Of a stretch of 64,000 nt of DNA, positions 8,860 through 17,009 are shown in pieces. The position numbers and the translations under genes were made by a program. Under the pieces are notes generated by a model. It searched no databases. It saw nothing but the letters and a program-made list of their open reading frames with translations, and was not told the origin of the DNA. This DNA is from Croceivirga sp. (lineage in GTDB: Bacteria > Bacteroidota > Bacteroidia > Flavobacteriales > Flavobacteriaceae): NCBI GenBank assembly GCA_028284285.1, contig JANQSA010000048.1:124001-188000 (forward strand), written 5' to 3'. Each line of letters starts with the position of its first letter. The stretch's first letter is position 1.

Positions 8860-9921
8860 ATGCTCACCAGAAAGCGTTATACGGTTAGGGACATGTTGGT
8901 ATGGTCCCGATGGGAAACCGTTTGGTTCCTCTTATTTGCTGCAGGAGTAACCGTATTGTACCATGTTTTTGGCTTTACCTTTTTGGAAGTCCCCTGGACC
9001 CCGGTGGCCTTGATAGGTACGGCCGTGGCTTTTATTGTGGGATTTCAAAACAACTCGGCTTACGGGAGAATATGGGAGGCCCGAAAGATATGGGGAGGTG
9101 TGGTAAATACTTCCAGGACATGGGGTATGAAAACGAATGACATGGTAACCCGCGAATATTGCGAGGAGGAGGTTTCGGATGAGGAACTATACCAGCATAA
9201 AAAAACACTGGTGTACCGGCATATTGCCTGGTTGACCGCTTTACGTCATGGCATGCGTCAAAAACGCAGCTGGGAAGTTTTTGAAAAAACCAAAACCAAC
9301 AGGGAATGGTTAAGTATTATTGATATCCCGGAAAGAATAACTTCCCTCAAAGATGATTTGCTGGAATACCTTTCTCCGCAGGAATTGGAATATGTGCTCA
9401 GCAAAGGTAACAAGGCTACTACTTTACTGTATTTGCAGTCCAACCATTTAAGGGAATTACAAGAAAAGGGGCTGTTGTGGAGTTTTGCCTTTCTGGAACT
9501 GCAAAATGTTTTGGAGGAACTTTTTACCCTTCAGGGCAAATCGGAACGGATCAAAAATTTTCCCTATCCCAGACAGTATGCCAGTTTAGCGTACTATTTT
9601 GTCCGTGTTTTTTTAGTTTTACTCCCTTTCGGTATAATTCCGGAGTTTGCGGAGATCGGTGACGATATCATAGAAGATTTTCCCAAAGTAGGGGGTAATT
9701 TTATTTGGTTAGGTGTCCCATTCTGTGGAGCAGTTTCCTGGGTTTTCTATGTTATGGAACGTATTGCAAGGGCAGGAGAAAACCCTTTTGAAGGTACTTC
9801 CAACGATGTGCCTATTTCTACAATTTCCAGAGCCATAGAAATTGATTTGAGGCAGCAGTTAGGAGAGGACAATGTAGATATTCCAAAACAGTTCCCGGAA
9901 AAGTATCACATACAAATGTAA
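8860..9921 (+). CDS. bestrophin-family anion channel
   Basis: Inner-membrane protein of 353 residues in the bestrophin/UPF0187 family, predicted to form pentameric chloride or anion channels. The N-terminal RKRYTVRDMLVWSRWETVW leads into transmembrane segments near residues 20-40 and 45-63. The conserved FQNNSAYGRIWEARKIWGG follows at about residue 64. Later hydrophobic segments lie near 245-262 and 282-300, and FEGTSNDVPISTI in the C-terminal region is typical. It stands alone between hemB and a gap, with its own candidate promoter. Confidence 0.9.
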   Translation: MLTRKRYTVRDMLVWSRWETVWFLLFAAGVTVLYHVFGFTFLEVPWTPVALIGTAVAFIVGFQNNSAYGRIWEARKIWGGVVNTSRTWGMKTNDMVTREYCEEEVSDEELYQHKKTLVYRHIAWLTALRHGMRQKRSWEVFEKTKTNREWLSIIDIPERITSLKDDLLEYLSPQELEYVLSKGNKATTLLYLQSNHLRELQEKGLLWSFAFLELQNVLEELFTLQGKSERIKNFPYPRQYASLAYYFVRVFLVLLPFGIIPEFAEIGDDIIEDFPKVGGNFIWLGVPFCGAVSWVFYVMERIARAGENPFEGTSNDVPISTISRAIEIDLRQQLGEDNVDIPKQFPEKYHIQM

Positions 9922-10242
9922 TTTTGCCGCTTTTAAGTCAGCTTTCAGCTCATGGGTCTTCTTGTGAAAAGGAATGTTACCCATGCCAAAGCGGGAGCGA
10001 ACATCAATACTTCCTATTTTGCAAAAGATGCGATTAGCATTTTAAACGTAACTCCTCTATCCGGTTTCTCTCAGGAAGTCGAAATCTTGTCATTCTCTTT
10101 TTTTGCCTGGTAACGGTCTGCTAACGGTAGACTGCGGGAAAATGAGAACATTGTTTTCCTTATAGCGAACCTTTGCTGCCAATTAAGAGGCTGAGGGGTA
10201 TTTGGCCAAATCCAGTTTCTCATGATTAATTATTGTCGAGGT
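9922..10242. other. gene-free stretch with a coding-like fragment
   Basis: No complete gene is visible in these 320 bases between convergent units. On the minus strand, from about 10050 to 9925, one frame reads like protein (IGSIDVRSRFGMGNIPFHKK then THELKADLKAAK) but is closed by a TAA upstream and has no good start. It may be a remnant of a lost gene. An imperfect dyad (GTCTGCTAACGGTAGAC) lies near 10110. Confidence 0.35.
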
Positions 10243-10473
10243 TTAATGGAGCTCTTCACATAGAAAGCCCAGATTTTGAAACAGGCTAGCAATCGCCCAA
10301 ACATCCGGACATTCCGTTTCAACCCGGAAGATGTTATCACAATCTTCCAGGTCAAAATTCCACCGCCCGTTTTTGTTGATTAACTGGTTTAGCGCCCGGG
10401 AAAGTCGCCTTACCTCCTTTTCGGTTGCTACGGATGTCTTAAAAATCAAAACCGTCTTCATCTTATCGCTCAT
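10243..10473 (-). CDS. small hypothetical protein next to DinB
   Basis: 76 residues, soluble, no recognised domain. The alternating pattern (KTVLIFKTSVATEKEVRRLS, then NGRWNFDLEDCDNIFRVE) suggests a small alpha/beta ferredoxin-like fold. The ATG overlaps the end of the DinB gene by 11 bases, so it is cotranscribed and probably functionally tied to it. Codon use looks like that of its neighbours, which supports a real gene. Confidence 0.65.
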   Translation of the reverse strand: MSDKMKTVLIFKTSVATEKEVRRLSRALNQLINKNGRWNFDLEDCDNIFRVETECPDVWAIASLFQNLGFLCEELH

Positions 10474-10951
10474 AAAACAATGGAGGTGCTATCCCAAGGG
10501 AACGCAAATACACGTACCCCTGACCACGATGATGAATTTCATTTTCTATAAAATAGAACAGTGTTGATTGTACGGTTTCAGGGAACTGTCCAAAAGACAT
10601 GATTTCCTTCTGAAAATCAACTTCCTCCATTTTATCCCACAGCACATTGATTTTTTCTGTGGATTCGTCCCAAAGCTGCAAAAATTTGGCCTTCGTATTC
10701 CCAATATCCCGATGCTCGTCCAAGACTTCAGTTTTGCCGGTTACAATTTCACGCAGGCCCGGTTCAGCGATAGCCAACAACTCCTTGACCATCTCTGCAA
10801 AAGGTCGCATTCCTCCAATACTAAATTCAAAAAACGCGTTCTCCGGGAATGCCACTATCACCCTTCTTGTTAGGTTGCGATGCCCTTGCCAACTTTCCAA
10901 AAGTTGATTGGGAGAAAGTACTTGTTGTCTGTTTTCAACCGTTTTTTCCAT
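10463..10951 (-). CDS. DinB-family protein
   Basis: About 162 residues, four-helix-bundle DinB/YfiT-like protein. Candidate metal-binding histidines are in GHRNLTRRV near the N-terminus and in ENEIHHRGQGYVYLR near the C-terminus. These proteins are metal-dependent thiol transferases or of unknown function, and are often paired with a WYL regulator, as here. I use the ATG at 10951 (MEKTVENRQQ) rather than the upstream codon at 10987. The promoter region shared with the divergent WYL gene carries two palindromic operators. Confidence 0.85.
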   Translation of the reverse strand: MEKTVENRQQVLSPNQLLESWQGHRNLTRRVIVAFPENAFFEFSIGGMRPFAEMVKELLAIAEPGLREIVTGKTEVLDEHRDIGNTKAKFLQLWDESTEKINVLWDKMEEVDFQKEIMSFGQFPETVQSTLFYFIENEIHHRGQGYVYLRSLGIAPPLFYER

Positions 10952-11003
10952 GACTTGTTTTTTAATGATTATTGCTACTGAAACCAAAGGTAAATAGAGG
11001 TAG

Positions 11004-11019
11004 TGACAGCCCTTTGTCA
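11004..11019. promoter_or_regulatory. TGACA-N6-TGTCA operator, copy 1
   Basis: Perfect 5-bp inverted repeat TGACA-GCCCTT-TGTCA, 53 bases upstream of the DinB start. The same palindrome with the same spacer length occurs again 49 bp away, next to the WYL regulator. Likely bound by the WYL-domain regulator. Confidence 0.7.
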
Positions 11020-11052
11020 GTAGTAAAAATGAAATTGTAAAAAAAAATCAGT

Positions 11053-11068
11053 TGACATAGGATTGTCA
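11053..11068. promoter_or_regulatory. TGACA-N6-TGTCA operator, copy 2
   Basis: TGACA-TAGGAT-TGTCA, a second copy with identical arms and spacer length, upstream of the WYL regulator start. Two equal sites in one divergent promoter region strongly suggest regulation of both directions. Confidence 0.7.
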
Positions 11069-11172
11069 CTCATGTAGTTTAATTTGCCTCAGATTGATAT
11101 GCCTAAATGATACATAAGCGGCCTTTAGACCTTGGTTTGAAATCCTATCTTTGGAATATAGGCCGAATACTA

Positions 11173-12132
11173 ATGGGAATGGATACCGTAAAACGTTTTG
11201 ACAGGATTGTGGCGATTTTGATCCAGCTACAATCTAAACGCATTGTTAAGGCTCAGGAACTTTCGGAACGTTTTCAGGTAAGCCTTAGAACCATTTACCG
11301 AGACATCAGAACACTGGAAGCGGCAGGGGTGCCCATTGCCAGTGAGGCAGGGATCGGCTATTCCATTATGGAAGGGTATCGATTACCTCCGGTAATGTTT
11401 ACCCGGGAAGAAGCGGGCAGCTTTGTGGCAGCGGAGAAATTGATGCAAAAGTTTACCGATAAGTCTTTGGGAGGGTATCATGAATCGGCCATGATAAAAC
11501 TAAAATCGGTCTTGCGCGGGGCTGAAAAAGATTGGGTAGAAGCTTTAGAATCACAGGTAAGTATATTACCCTCCCAGGAAATATTTAACGATAAGGTACC
11601 TAATGCCCTTGAGGTGTTGTTCGAAAGTATCGCAGAAAAGATACAAGTATTTCTAAGCTATGAATCCATTCAGGCTGATGAACCAATAGACCGAAAAATT
11701 GAACCGGTTGGTATTTTTAATGAAAACAATTTTTGGTATGTGCTCGGCTACTGTCATCTAAGGCAGGCCTACCGGCAATTTAGAACGGATAGGATCCATA
11801 AGATCCATAGAACGTCAGAAGCCTTCCTTCTTGAACATGCCTCTGTGGAAGAACTTCGAAATGTGGCATCATCACAAAAAACCAAGGTCAGGATCTTGAT
11901 AGACAGGAAAGTAGCCAAGTTTCTCAAAGGAAGTAGGCAGCGGTACGGTTTCATTAAGGAAATAACAAATCAAAACGAAGTGGAAATGACTTTTATGGTT
12001 GATGATATCGATAATCTTTTTGCCCGGTGGTATTTAACCTTTGGGGACTATGCCAGAATAGTGGAGCCGGAACAATTGAGAACCAGGGTAGCCGAACTCT
12101 TAATGACACAACAGCAAAGACTAAATGAGTAA
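11173..12132 (+). CDS. WYL-domain transcriptional regulator (YafY type)
   Basis: DNA-binding regulator of about 320 residues. The N-terminal helix-turn-helix reads AQELSERFQVSLRTIYRDIR. The central WYL domain has EPVGIFNENNFWYVLGYC and ends RQFRTDRI, and a WCX-like C-terminus follows. The frame is open from 11107, but MGMDTVKRFDRIVAIL at 11173 (or the ATG at 11179) matches the usual start. It is divergent from dinB with two TGACA-N6-TGTCA sites between them, which fits autoregulation and dinB control. The 3' end overlaps the next gene by 8 bases. Confidence 0.9.
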   Translation: MGMDTVKRFDRIVAILIQLQSKRIVKAQELSERFQVSLRTIYRDIRTLEAAGVPIASEAGIGYSIMEGYRLPPVMFTREEAGSFVAAEKLMQKFTDKSLGGYHESAMIKLKSVLRGAEKDWVEALESQVSILPSQEIFNDKVPNALEVLFESIAEKIQVFLSYESIQADEPIDRKIEPVGIFNENNFWYVLGYCHLRQAYRQFRTDRIHKIHRTSEAFLLEHASVEELRNVASSQKTKVRILIDRKVAKFLKGSRQRYGFIKEITNQNEVEMTFMVDDIDNLFARWYLTFGDYARIVEPEQLRTRVAELLMTQQQRLNE

Positions 12133-13393
12133 AACACATCCAATTCTCCTTTGCCTTTATCTGTGCGTCCAATATAGCCATAGTCAGCTTACCCTTGAAC
12201 AAAATGAAGCGATAACCTATAAGGCCGATTCCATTATTCATGATGGGATAAGACAAAATGCTTTTCCGGGGGCCCAGCTTTTAGTGGCCCACAAGGATAG
12301 TATCGTTTTTCACAAAACATACGGATACCATACCTATGACAGTTTGATCCCCGTCCAACCTCTTGATCTATATGATTTGGCTTCTGTTACCAAAATTTTA
12401 GGCCCGTTGCCTGCGCTTATGAAGTTGGTTGGTGATGAAAAACTCGATTTGGACCAGCCTTTTTCCAACTATTGGAAACCATGGCGAAAACATAAGGACA
12501 AAAAAGACCTTACCCTCAGGGAGATACTGGCACACCAGGCGGGCCTTACGCCGTACATTGTTTTTTTGAATACGGTTCGTAAGAAAAATGGTGGACTCAA
12601 AAAGCGATTCGTCAGGGAACAACCTTCCAAAAGATTTCAAAAACAAGTGTATGATGGGCTTTACATTAAAAATCAATTTGAAAACAAAGTGTTTCGCCAT
12701 ATCAACCGCTCCAAAGTATCCCCTGATAAAAGCTATAAGTATTCGGGACTACTATTTTTGGTTTTCCCAAAACTAATTGAACAATTAACCGGAAAAGACT
12801 ACGAAGCCTATCTGGCAGAGGAGTTTTACCAACCCATTGGAGCAGTGACCTTGGGCTTTAATCCGGTGAAGAACGGGAAAAATAATCCCATTGTGCCTAC
12901 CGAAAATGATACGTTGTTTCGGCATACGTTGACCAAAGGCTGGGTACATGATGAAAATGCGGCACTACTCGGCGGGGTGTCCGGCAACGCAGGACTCTTT
13001 GGAACGCCAACCGATGTATTAAAAATGATGCAACTCTATCAAAACTTTGGGGAATTTGATGGGAAGAGGCTTTTAAAGCAAGAAACCGTAAAAGAGTTTA
13101 TCAAAATCCAATATCCTGAAAATGAAAATCGCCGGGGTCTTGGTTTTGACAAACCTTTAATAGGTAATGATACTTTGCCCCTTTCGGAAGCCTATCCGGC
13201 TCCAGGGGCAAGTTCTCAAAGTTTTGGCCACGCCGGATTTACCGGAACCTTTGTTTGGGCCGACCCCGAACATGAGCTTATCTTCATATTTTTATCCAAT
13301 CGGGTATACCCCACCAGGGAAAACCGTGGATTGTATTCGCTCAACATACGTTCTACCCTTCACCAATTGTTCTACAGTGCCCTGATCGATTGA
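12125..13393 (+). CDS. secreted serine hydrolase, class C beta-lactamase fold
   Basis: 422 residues with an N-terminal signal peptide ending near SHSQ. The catalytic SxxK motif is S87-V-T-K90 in LYDLASVTKILG. The second motif reads Y206-S-G in YKYSGLLF, where class C enzymes usually have YxN, and the third is FGHAGFTG (HxG type). These proteins are usually D-amino-acid esterases or peptidases of cell-wall or nutrient turnover rather than resistance enzymes. Translation start overlaps the WYL gene. Substrate unknown. Confidence 0.87.
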   Translation: MSKTHPILLCLYLCVQYSHSQLTLEQNEAITYKADSIIHDGIRQNAFPGAQLLVAHKDSIVFHKTYGYHTYDSLIPVQPLDLYDLASVTKILGPLPALMKLVGDEKLDLDQPFSNYWKPWRKHKDKKDLTLREILAHQAGLTPYIVFLNTVRKKNGGLKKRFVREQPSKRFQKQVYDGLYIKNQFENKVFRHINRSKVSPDKSYKYSGLLFLVFPKLIEQLTGKDYEAYLAEEFYQPIGAVTLGFNPVKNGKNNPIVPTENDTLFRHTLTKGWVHDENAALLGGVSGNAGLFGTPTDVLKMMQLYQNFGEFDGKRLLKQETVKEFIKIQYPENENRRGLGFDKPLIGNDTLPLSEAYPAPGASSQSFGHAGFTGTFVWADPEHELIFIFLSNRVYPTRENRGLYSLNIRSTLHQLFYSALID

Positions 13394-13444
13394 ATATCCG
13401 ATCAACAAACTTATTTTGCTATTTTTATCATAAGCAAATAACCT

Positions 13445-14566
13445 ATGGGTCTCCTTATATTTTATGCTGTTATTTCCATCTTTTTTTCATTTTTGTGTTC
13501 CATTTTGGAGGCAGTGCTTTTGAGCATTACCCCAACGTTCATCAATGTAAAGAAACTGGAAGGCAAAGCTTACGCCACGGAATTGGAACATCTAAAAAAG
13601 GATGTTGACAAACCCCTTATTGCGATTTTAACATTGAACACTATTGCCCATACCGTTGGGGCAATTTTGGTCGGGGTGCAGGCCAAAGCCGCCTATGCAG
13701 AACTATTTGGGACCAGGACCAGAACCCTTTTTGGTCTTGAATTTACGGAGGACCTAATGGTGGGAGTGGTTTCCACCGTGATGACCATTCTAATTCTGGT
13801 AGCTTCTGAAATTATCCCAAAGACCATTGGGGCTACCTATTGGAAACAATTGGCCAATTTCACGGCAAAATCCCTTGAAGTATTGGTTTTTATAATGAAA
13901 TGGACCGGTTTACTCTGGATCTTACAATTGTTCACAAGGCTTATCGGAAAAAAAGGAGCCCACGGGAGTGTCCTAAGCAGAGAAGATTTTACGGCTATGA
14001 CCGACATTGCCGAAGAAGAAGGCGTATTTGAAGAATCAGAATCCAAAGTAATTCGCAACCTGCTGACCTTTGATGAAATTGAGGCCAAAGACATTATGAC
14101 GCCCAGGACTGTGATGAAAATAGCTTCCGAAGAAACTACGATCCAGGAGTTTTTTGAAGCCAATCGGCCCTTGCGTTTCTCCCGTATCCCGATATTCAAA
14201 GAACGAGCGGACAATATTACCGGATTTATCCTAAAAGATGAGATGTTGGAGGCTATCATCAACAAAGAAGGTGAGAACCCCTTACTTAGCATTAAAAGGG
14301 AACTTTTGGTCACCAACCGCAGCACACCTATCCCTAAGTTGTTTGATAAATTAGTCGAGAAAAAAGAGCACATTTCATTAGTAGTGGATGAATATGGTTC
14401 CGTAAGTGGGCTGGTAACTATGGAAGATGTGATAGAGACCCTTTTAGGTCTTGAGATCATGGATGAAAGTGATAACGTAGAAGACCTTCAGGTACTGGCC
14501 CGAAAAAATTGGGAACTACGTGCCAAACGATTGGGAATAATTGAAGATTCGAAAGAGCTGAAGTAA
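13445..14566 (+). CDS. CNNM/DUF21 membrane protein with paired CBS domains
   Basis: 373 residues. Residues 1-170 form the DUF21 membrane domain with hydrophobic segments near 1-22, 55-75, 95-120 and 135-155. A tandem CBS pair follows (MTPRTVMKIASEETTIQEF near 220, then SLVVDEYGSVSGLVTMEDVI near 310). The C-terminal CorC_HlyC domain of longer homologues is absent. Family members are linked to Mg2+ or Co2+ efflux; the ion here is not known. The stop overlaps the next ATG by one base (TAATG). Confidence 0.88.
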   Translation: MGLLIFYAVISIFFSFLCSILEAVLLSITPTFINVKKLEGKAYATELEHLKKDVDKPLIAILTLNTIAHTVGAILVGVQAKAAYAELFGTRTRTLFGLEFTEDLMVGVVSTVMTILILVASEIIPKTIGATYWKQLANFTAKSLEVLVFIMKWTGLLWILQLFTRLIGKKGAHGSVLSREDFTAMTDIAEEEGVFEESESKVIRNLLTFDEIEAKDIMTPRTVMKIASEETTIQEFFEANRPLRFSRIPIFKERADNITGFILKDEMLEAIINKEGENPLLSIKRELLVTNRSTPIPKLFDKLVEKKEHISLVVDEYGSVSGLVTMEDVIETLLGLEIMDESDNVEDLQVLARKNWELRAKRLGIIEDSKELK

Positions 14567-15036
14567 TGGAAACTGCTTACATACAGACTCCTATTGGTGT
14601 TGCCCTACTTGAAGGTGATGCAAATGGCCTTGCCGCCATTACCGTTTCTGACACTAAGATACCATCGGGTACAATTCCCCATGTGCTTGAAGATGCCGTT
14701 TATCAATTACAGGAATATTTTGAAGGAAAACGGCAAGCATTTGATCTTGTTTTGAATCCGGAAGGTACCCCCTTTCAAAAACAAGTGTGGGAAAAGCTTT
14801 TGGAGGTCCCTTTTGGAAAAACCATTTCGTATCTGGAGCTTTCAAAGCAACTGGGGAATGTGAAAGCGATACGTGCCGTTGCAGCAGCTAACGGAAAAAA
14901 TCCCTTATGGATTGTGATCCCGTGCCATCGTATAATTGGAAGTAATGGAGATCTAACCGGGTATGCCGGCGGCCTGCATCGAAAAAAGTGGTTATTGGAA
15001 CATGAGAGCCCGGTGAGGCAACAAAGCCTTTTCTAA
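14566..15036 (+). CDS. ogt: methylated-DNA--protein-cysteine methyltransferase
   Basis: Repairs O6-alkylguanine by suicidal transfer of the alkyl group to its own cysteine. The active-site motif is VIPCHRIIG with the acceptor Cys at residue 120, preceded by the helix-turn-helix segment TPFQKQVWEKLLEVPFGKT. At 156 residues it has the short Ogt form without the Ada N-terminus. It is coupled to the upstream gene and its last codons overlap the end of the convergent lipoprotein gene by 4 bases. Confidence 0.94.
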   Translation: METAYIQTPIGVALLEGDANGLAAITVSDTKIPSGTIPHVLEDAVYQLQEYFEGKRQAFDLVLNPEGTPFQKQVWEKLLEVPFGKTISYLELSKQLGNVKAIRAVAAANGKNPLWIVIPCHRIIGSNGDLTGYAGGLHRKKWLLEHESPVRQQSLF

Positions 15037-16145
15037 ATTCCGCTCATAAAATAAGACGGGAAAAACGACAGGGATACATTCGCTATAAGCTCACCGGCAG
15101 CAGAAATTTGAAGTACTCCCCCACTCGGTTCATTCTCCGTTGGGATAGCATATCCAACAAAAAACATATCCTGACCTGCATCAAAAGTCTGAGTTGTAAT
15201 CTCTATTGTGGTACCTAGTTCTGCTTCTACCGCTCCGGCTATTCCAAATAAATCAATAATATCATTGTTCTGAGTAGCGAAATCAAAAACAGCAGGCCCA
15301 AAGGGATATCGGGAAGGTTGAACGTACCGCAAAGCGTAATACAATTTATCATTCTTCAGCACAGCCCCATACACCGGCCCGGAGGGAAATCCCGAATTGA
15401 AATTCAGTGGTGAGCTCTTGATAAATCCCAGGTTCCCGTCAAACAGCTCCAGGGTAGGTGCTGTCCCATTTTTAATCACTGCAAGATTTCCCGAGTCTTC
15501 AATTATAAGACTGATGGGTATATTTTGAAAATCAAGGATGGGGCCTCGGGTTTTTGTTTCAATAGCATAAAAAGTAAGCTTATAGTTTCCCAAATTATCT
15601 CTATACACTATGTATATCTTATCCCCAAACAACAAGGGCTGTAAGGCGGTATCCACATTGAAATCAATCATACGATCCTGAATGTCCTCTACCTGAAGCC
15701 CCACATCTACAATTGAAAAATTCCGCATACCGGCCGGTCCAAAATAGCCAAAAAAGGCGTTGGACAAGGTGTTGGTCCCCCAGGCAATAGAACGGTCTGC
15801 TGTTACAGGAAGGAGGTTCGGGTAATTAGCTTCGGCGCCCGTAACCACATCCACCTGAACCAGGGAAAATGAACCGTTTGAAAAGGAGTAAAACGAAATG
15901 ATATCCCCAACTTCCCGCAGGGTGAGATAATTCAACGGAACCCCGGAGTCCTGTGTTAGATTTACCAACGTCCCGGTCTCCGTACTTCCTTCAAAGGAAT
16001 ATTGATAGATATTTTCAATATCCTCTCCAATGACTATAAAACTGGCTGTGTCCTGTAGCTGTTCCTGATCCGATGAACCGTCGTCATTGGCGCATCCGAA
16101 GATGATCATGGCAAAAGCCAAAACAATGTATTTTTTCAAATTCAT
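15033..16145 (-). CDS. hypothetical lipoprotein, probable beta-rich fold
   Basis: About 370 residues starting MNLKKYIVLAFAMIIFGC, a lipoprotein signal with the lipidated Cys at residue 18. The mature part is rich in short beta-strand-like segments (VVTGAEANYPNL, GNYKLTFYAIETKTRGP, NLGFIKSSPLNF), which suggests a propeller-like or other all-beta fold, but I recognise no named family. The frame opens at 16172; the ATG at 16145 fits the signal peptide. Role unknown. Confidence 0.75.
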   Translation of the reverse strand: MNLKKYIVLAFAMIIFGCANDDGSSDQEQLQDTASFIVIGEDIENIYQYSFEGSTETGTLVNLTQDSGVPLNYLTLREVGDIISFYSFSNGSFSLVQVDVVTGAEANYPNLLPVTADRSIAWGTNTLSNAFFGYFGPAGMRNFSIVDVGLQVEDIQDRMIDFNVDTALQPLLFGDKIYIVYRDNLGNYKLTFYAIETKTRGPILDFQNIPISLIIEDSGNLAVIKNGTAPTLELFDGNLGFIKSSPLNFNSGFPSGPVYGAVLKNDKLYYALRYVQPSRYPFGPAVFDFATQNNDIIDLFGIAGAVEAELGTTIEITTQTFDAGQDMFFVGYAIPTENEPSGGVLQISAAGELIANVSLSFFPSYFMSGI

Positions 16146-16222
16146 AGCCTTTTGTGTATCATAAGATACCATTTAATTCCTACAGTTGCCTGAATTTGAA
16201 TTCATTTTAGTAATTTGAAAAT

Positions 16223-16936
16223 ATGCTCAACAACCTACATCTTGAAAACATCCTCTTTCTGGATATTGAAACCGTACCGGAGATATCGAATTTCAATGCC
16301 CTGGATGAAGAAAAAAAGAAGTTATGGGAACAGAAATCCGGTTACCAGCGGAAAGACGAATTCTCTGCTGAAGAATTTTATCCCCGCGCAGGGATTTGGG
16401 CGGAATTTGGCAAAATCATCGTTATTTCCGTGGGGTATATTGCGCGCAAAGGCACGGCACGAAACTTTAGGGTTACTTCTTTTTCCGGTGCGGAAAATGA
16501 CTTACTACTTGAGTTTAAAAAGTTGCTTGACGAACATTTCAATCAAGCCAAACACTTGCTCTGTGCCCATAACGGCAAGGAATTTGATTTTCCCTATATC
16601 GCCAGGAGAATGCTTATTCATGGTATACCACTCCCCAACAAACTGGATTTATTTGGAAAAAAACCCTGGGAAGTGCCGCATTTAGACACCATGGAACTTT
16701 GGAAATTCGGAGACTACAAACACTATACTTCGCTAAGGCTTATGGCTAATGTTCTTGGAGTACCTTCCCCTAAAGAGGATATGGATGGCAGTATGGTACG
16801 GGATGTTTTTTATGAGGATGGGGATATGGACCGGATCATTGAATATTGTGAATTGGATGTGGTGACAACGGCTCAGGTTTTACTTAGGCTGCGAGGGGAA
16901 AGCCTGTTAGCGGAGAATGAGATCAAAAAAATTTGA
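16223..16936 (+). CDS. PolB-like 3'-5' exonuclease
   Basis: 237 residues of the DEDD exonuclease superfamily, resembling the predicted PolB-like 3'-5' exonuclease domain. ExoI has D14 and E16 in LFLDIETVPE. ExoII is LLCAHNGKEFDFPYIARRM near residue 115, and ExoIII is EYCELDVVTTAQVLL near 210. No polymerase domain is attached. Probably acts in DNA repair or RNA/DNA end processing; the partner is not evident from the neighbours. Confidence 0.86.
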   Translation: MLNNLHLENILFLDIETVPEISNFNALDEEKKKLWEQKSGYQRKDEFSAEEFYPRAGIWAEFGKIIVISVGYIARKGTARNFRVTSFSGAENDLLLEFKKLLDEHFNQAKHLLCAHNGKEFDFPYIARRMLIHGIPLPNKLDLFGKKPWEVPHLDTMELWKFGDYKHYTSLRLMANVLGVPSPKEDMDGSMVRDVFYEDGDMDRIIEYCELDVVTTAQVLLRLRGESLLAENEIKKI

Positions 16937-17009
16937 GAAAAAATCCCACCACGCTGCAAATAAGACCTCTACCCGGACTAACAGAATCAAAAAAACAATA
17001 TAGGATATC

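Noticed and set aside
13837-14460. 207-codon frame antisense to the CNNM/CBS gene
   Set aside because: Lies wholly inside a well-supported gene on the other strand; Ser/Ile-rich composition is typical of an antisense shadow.
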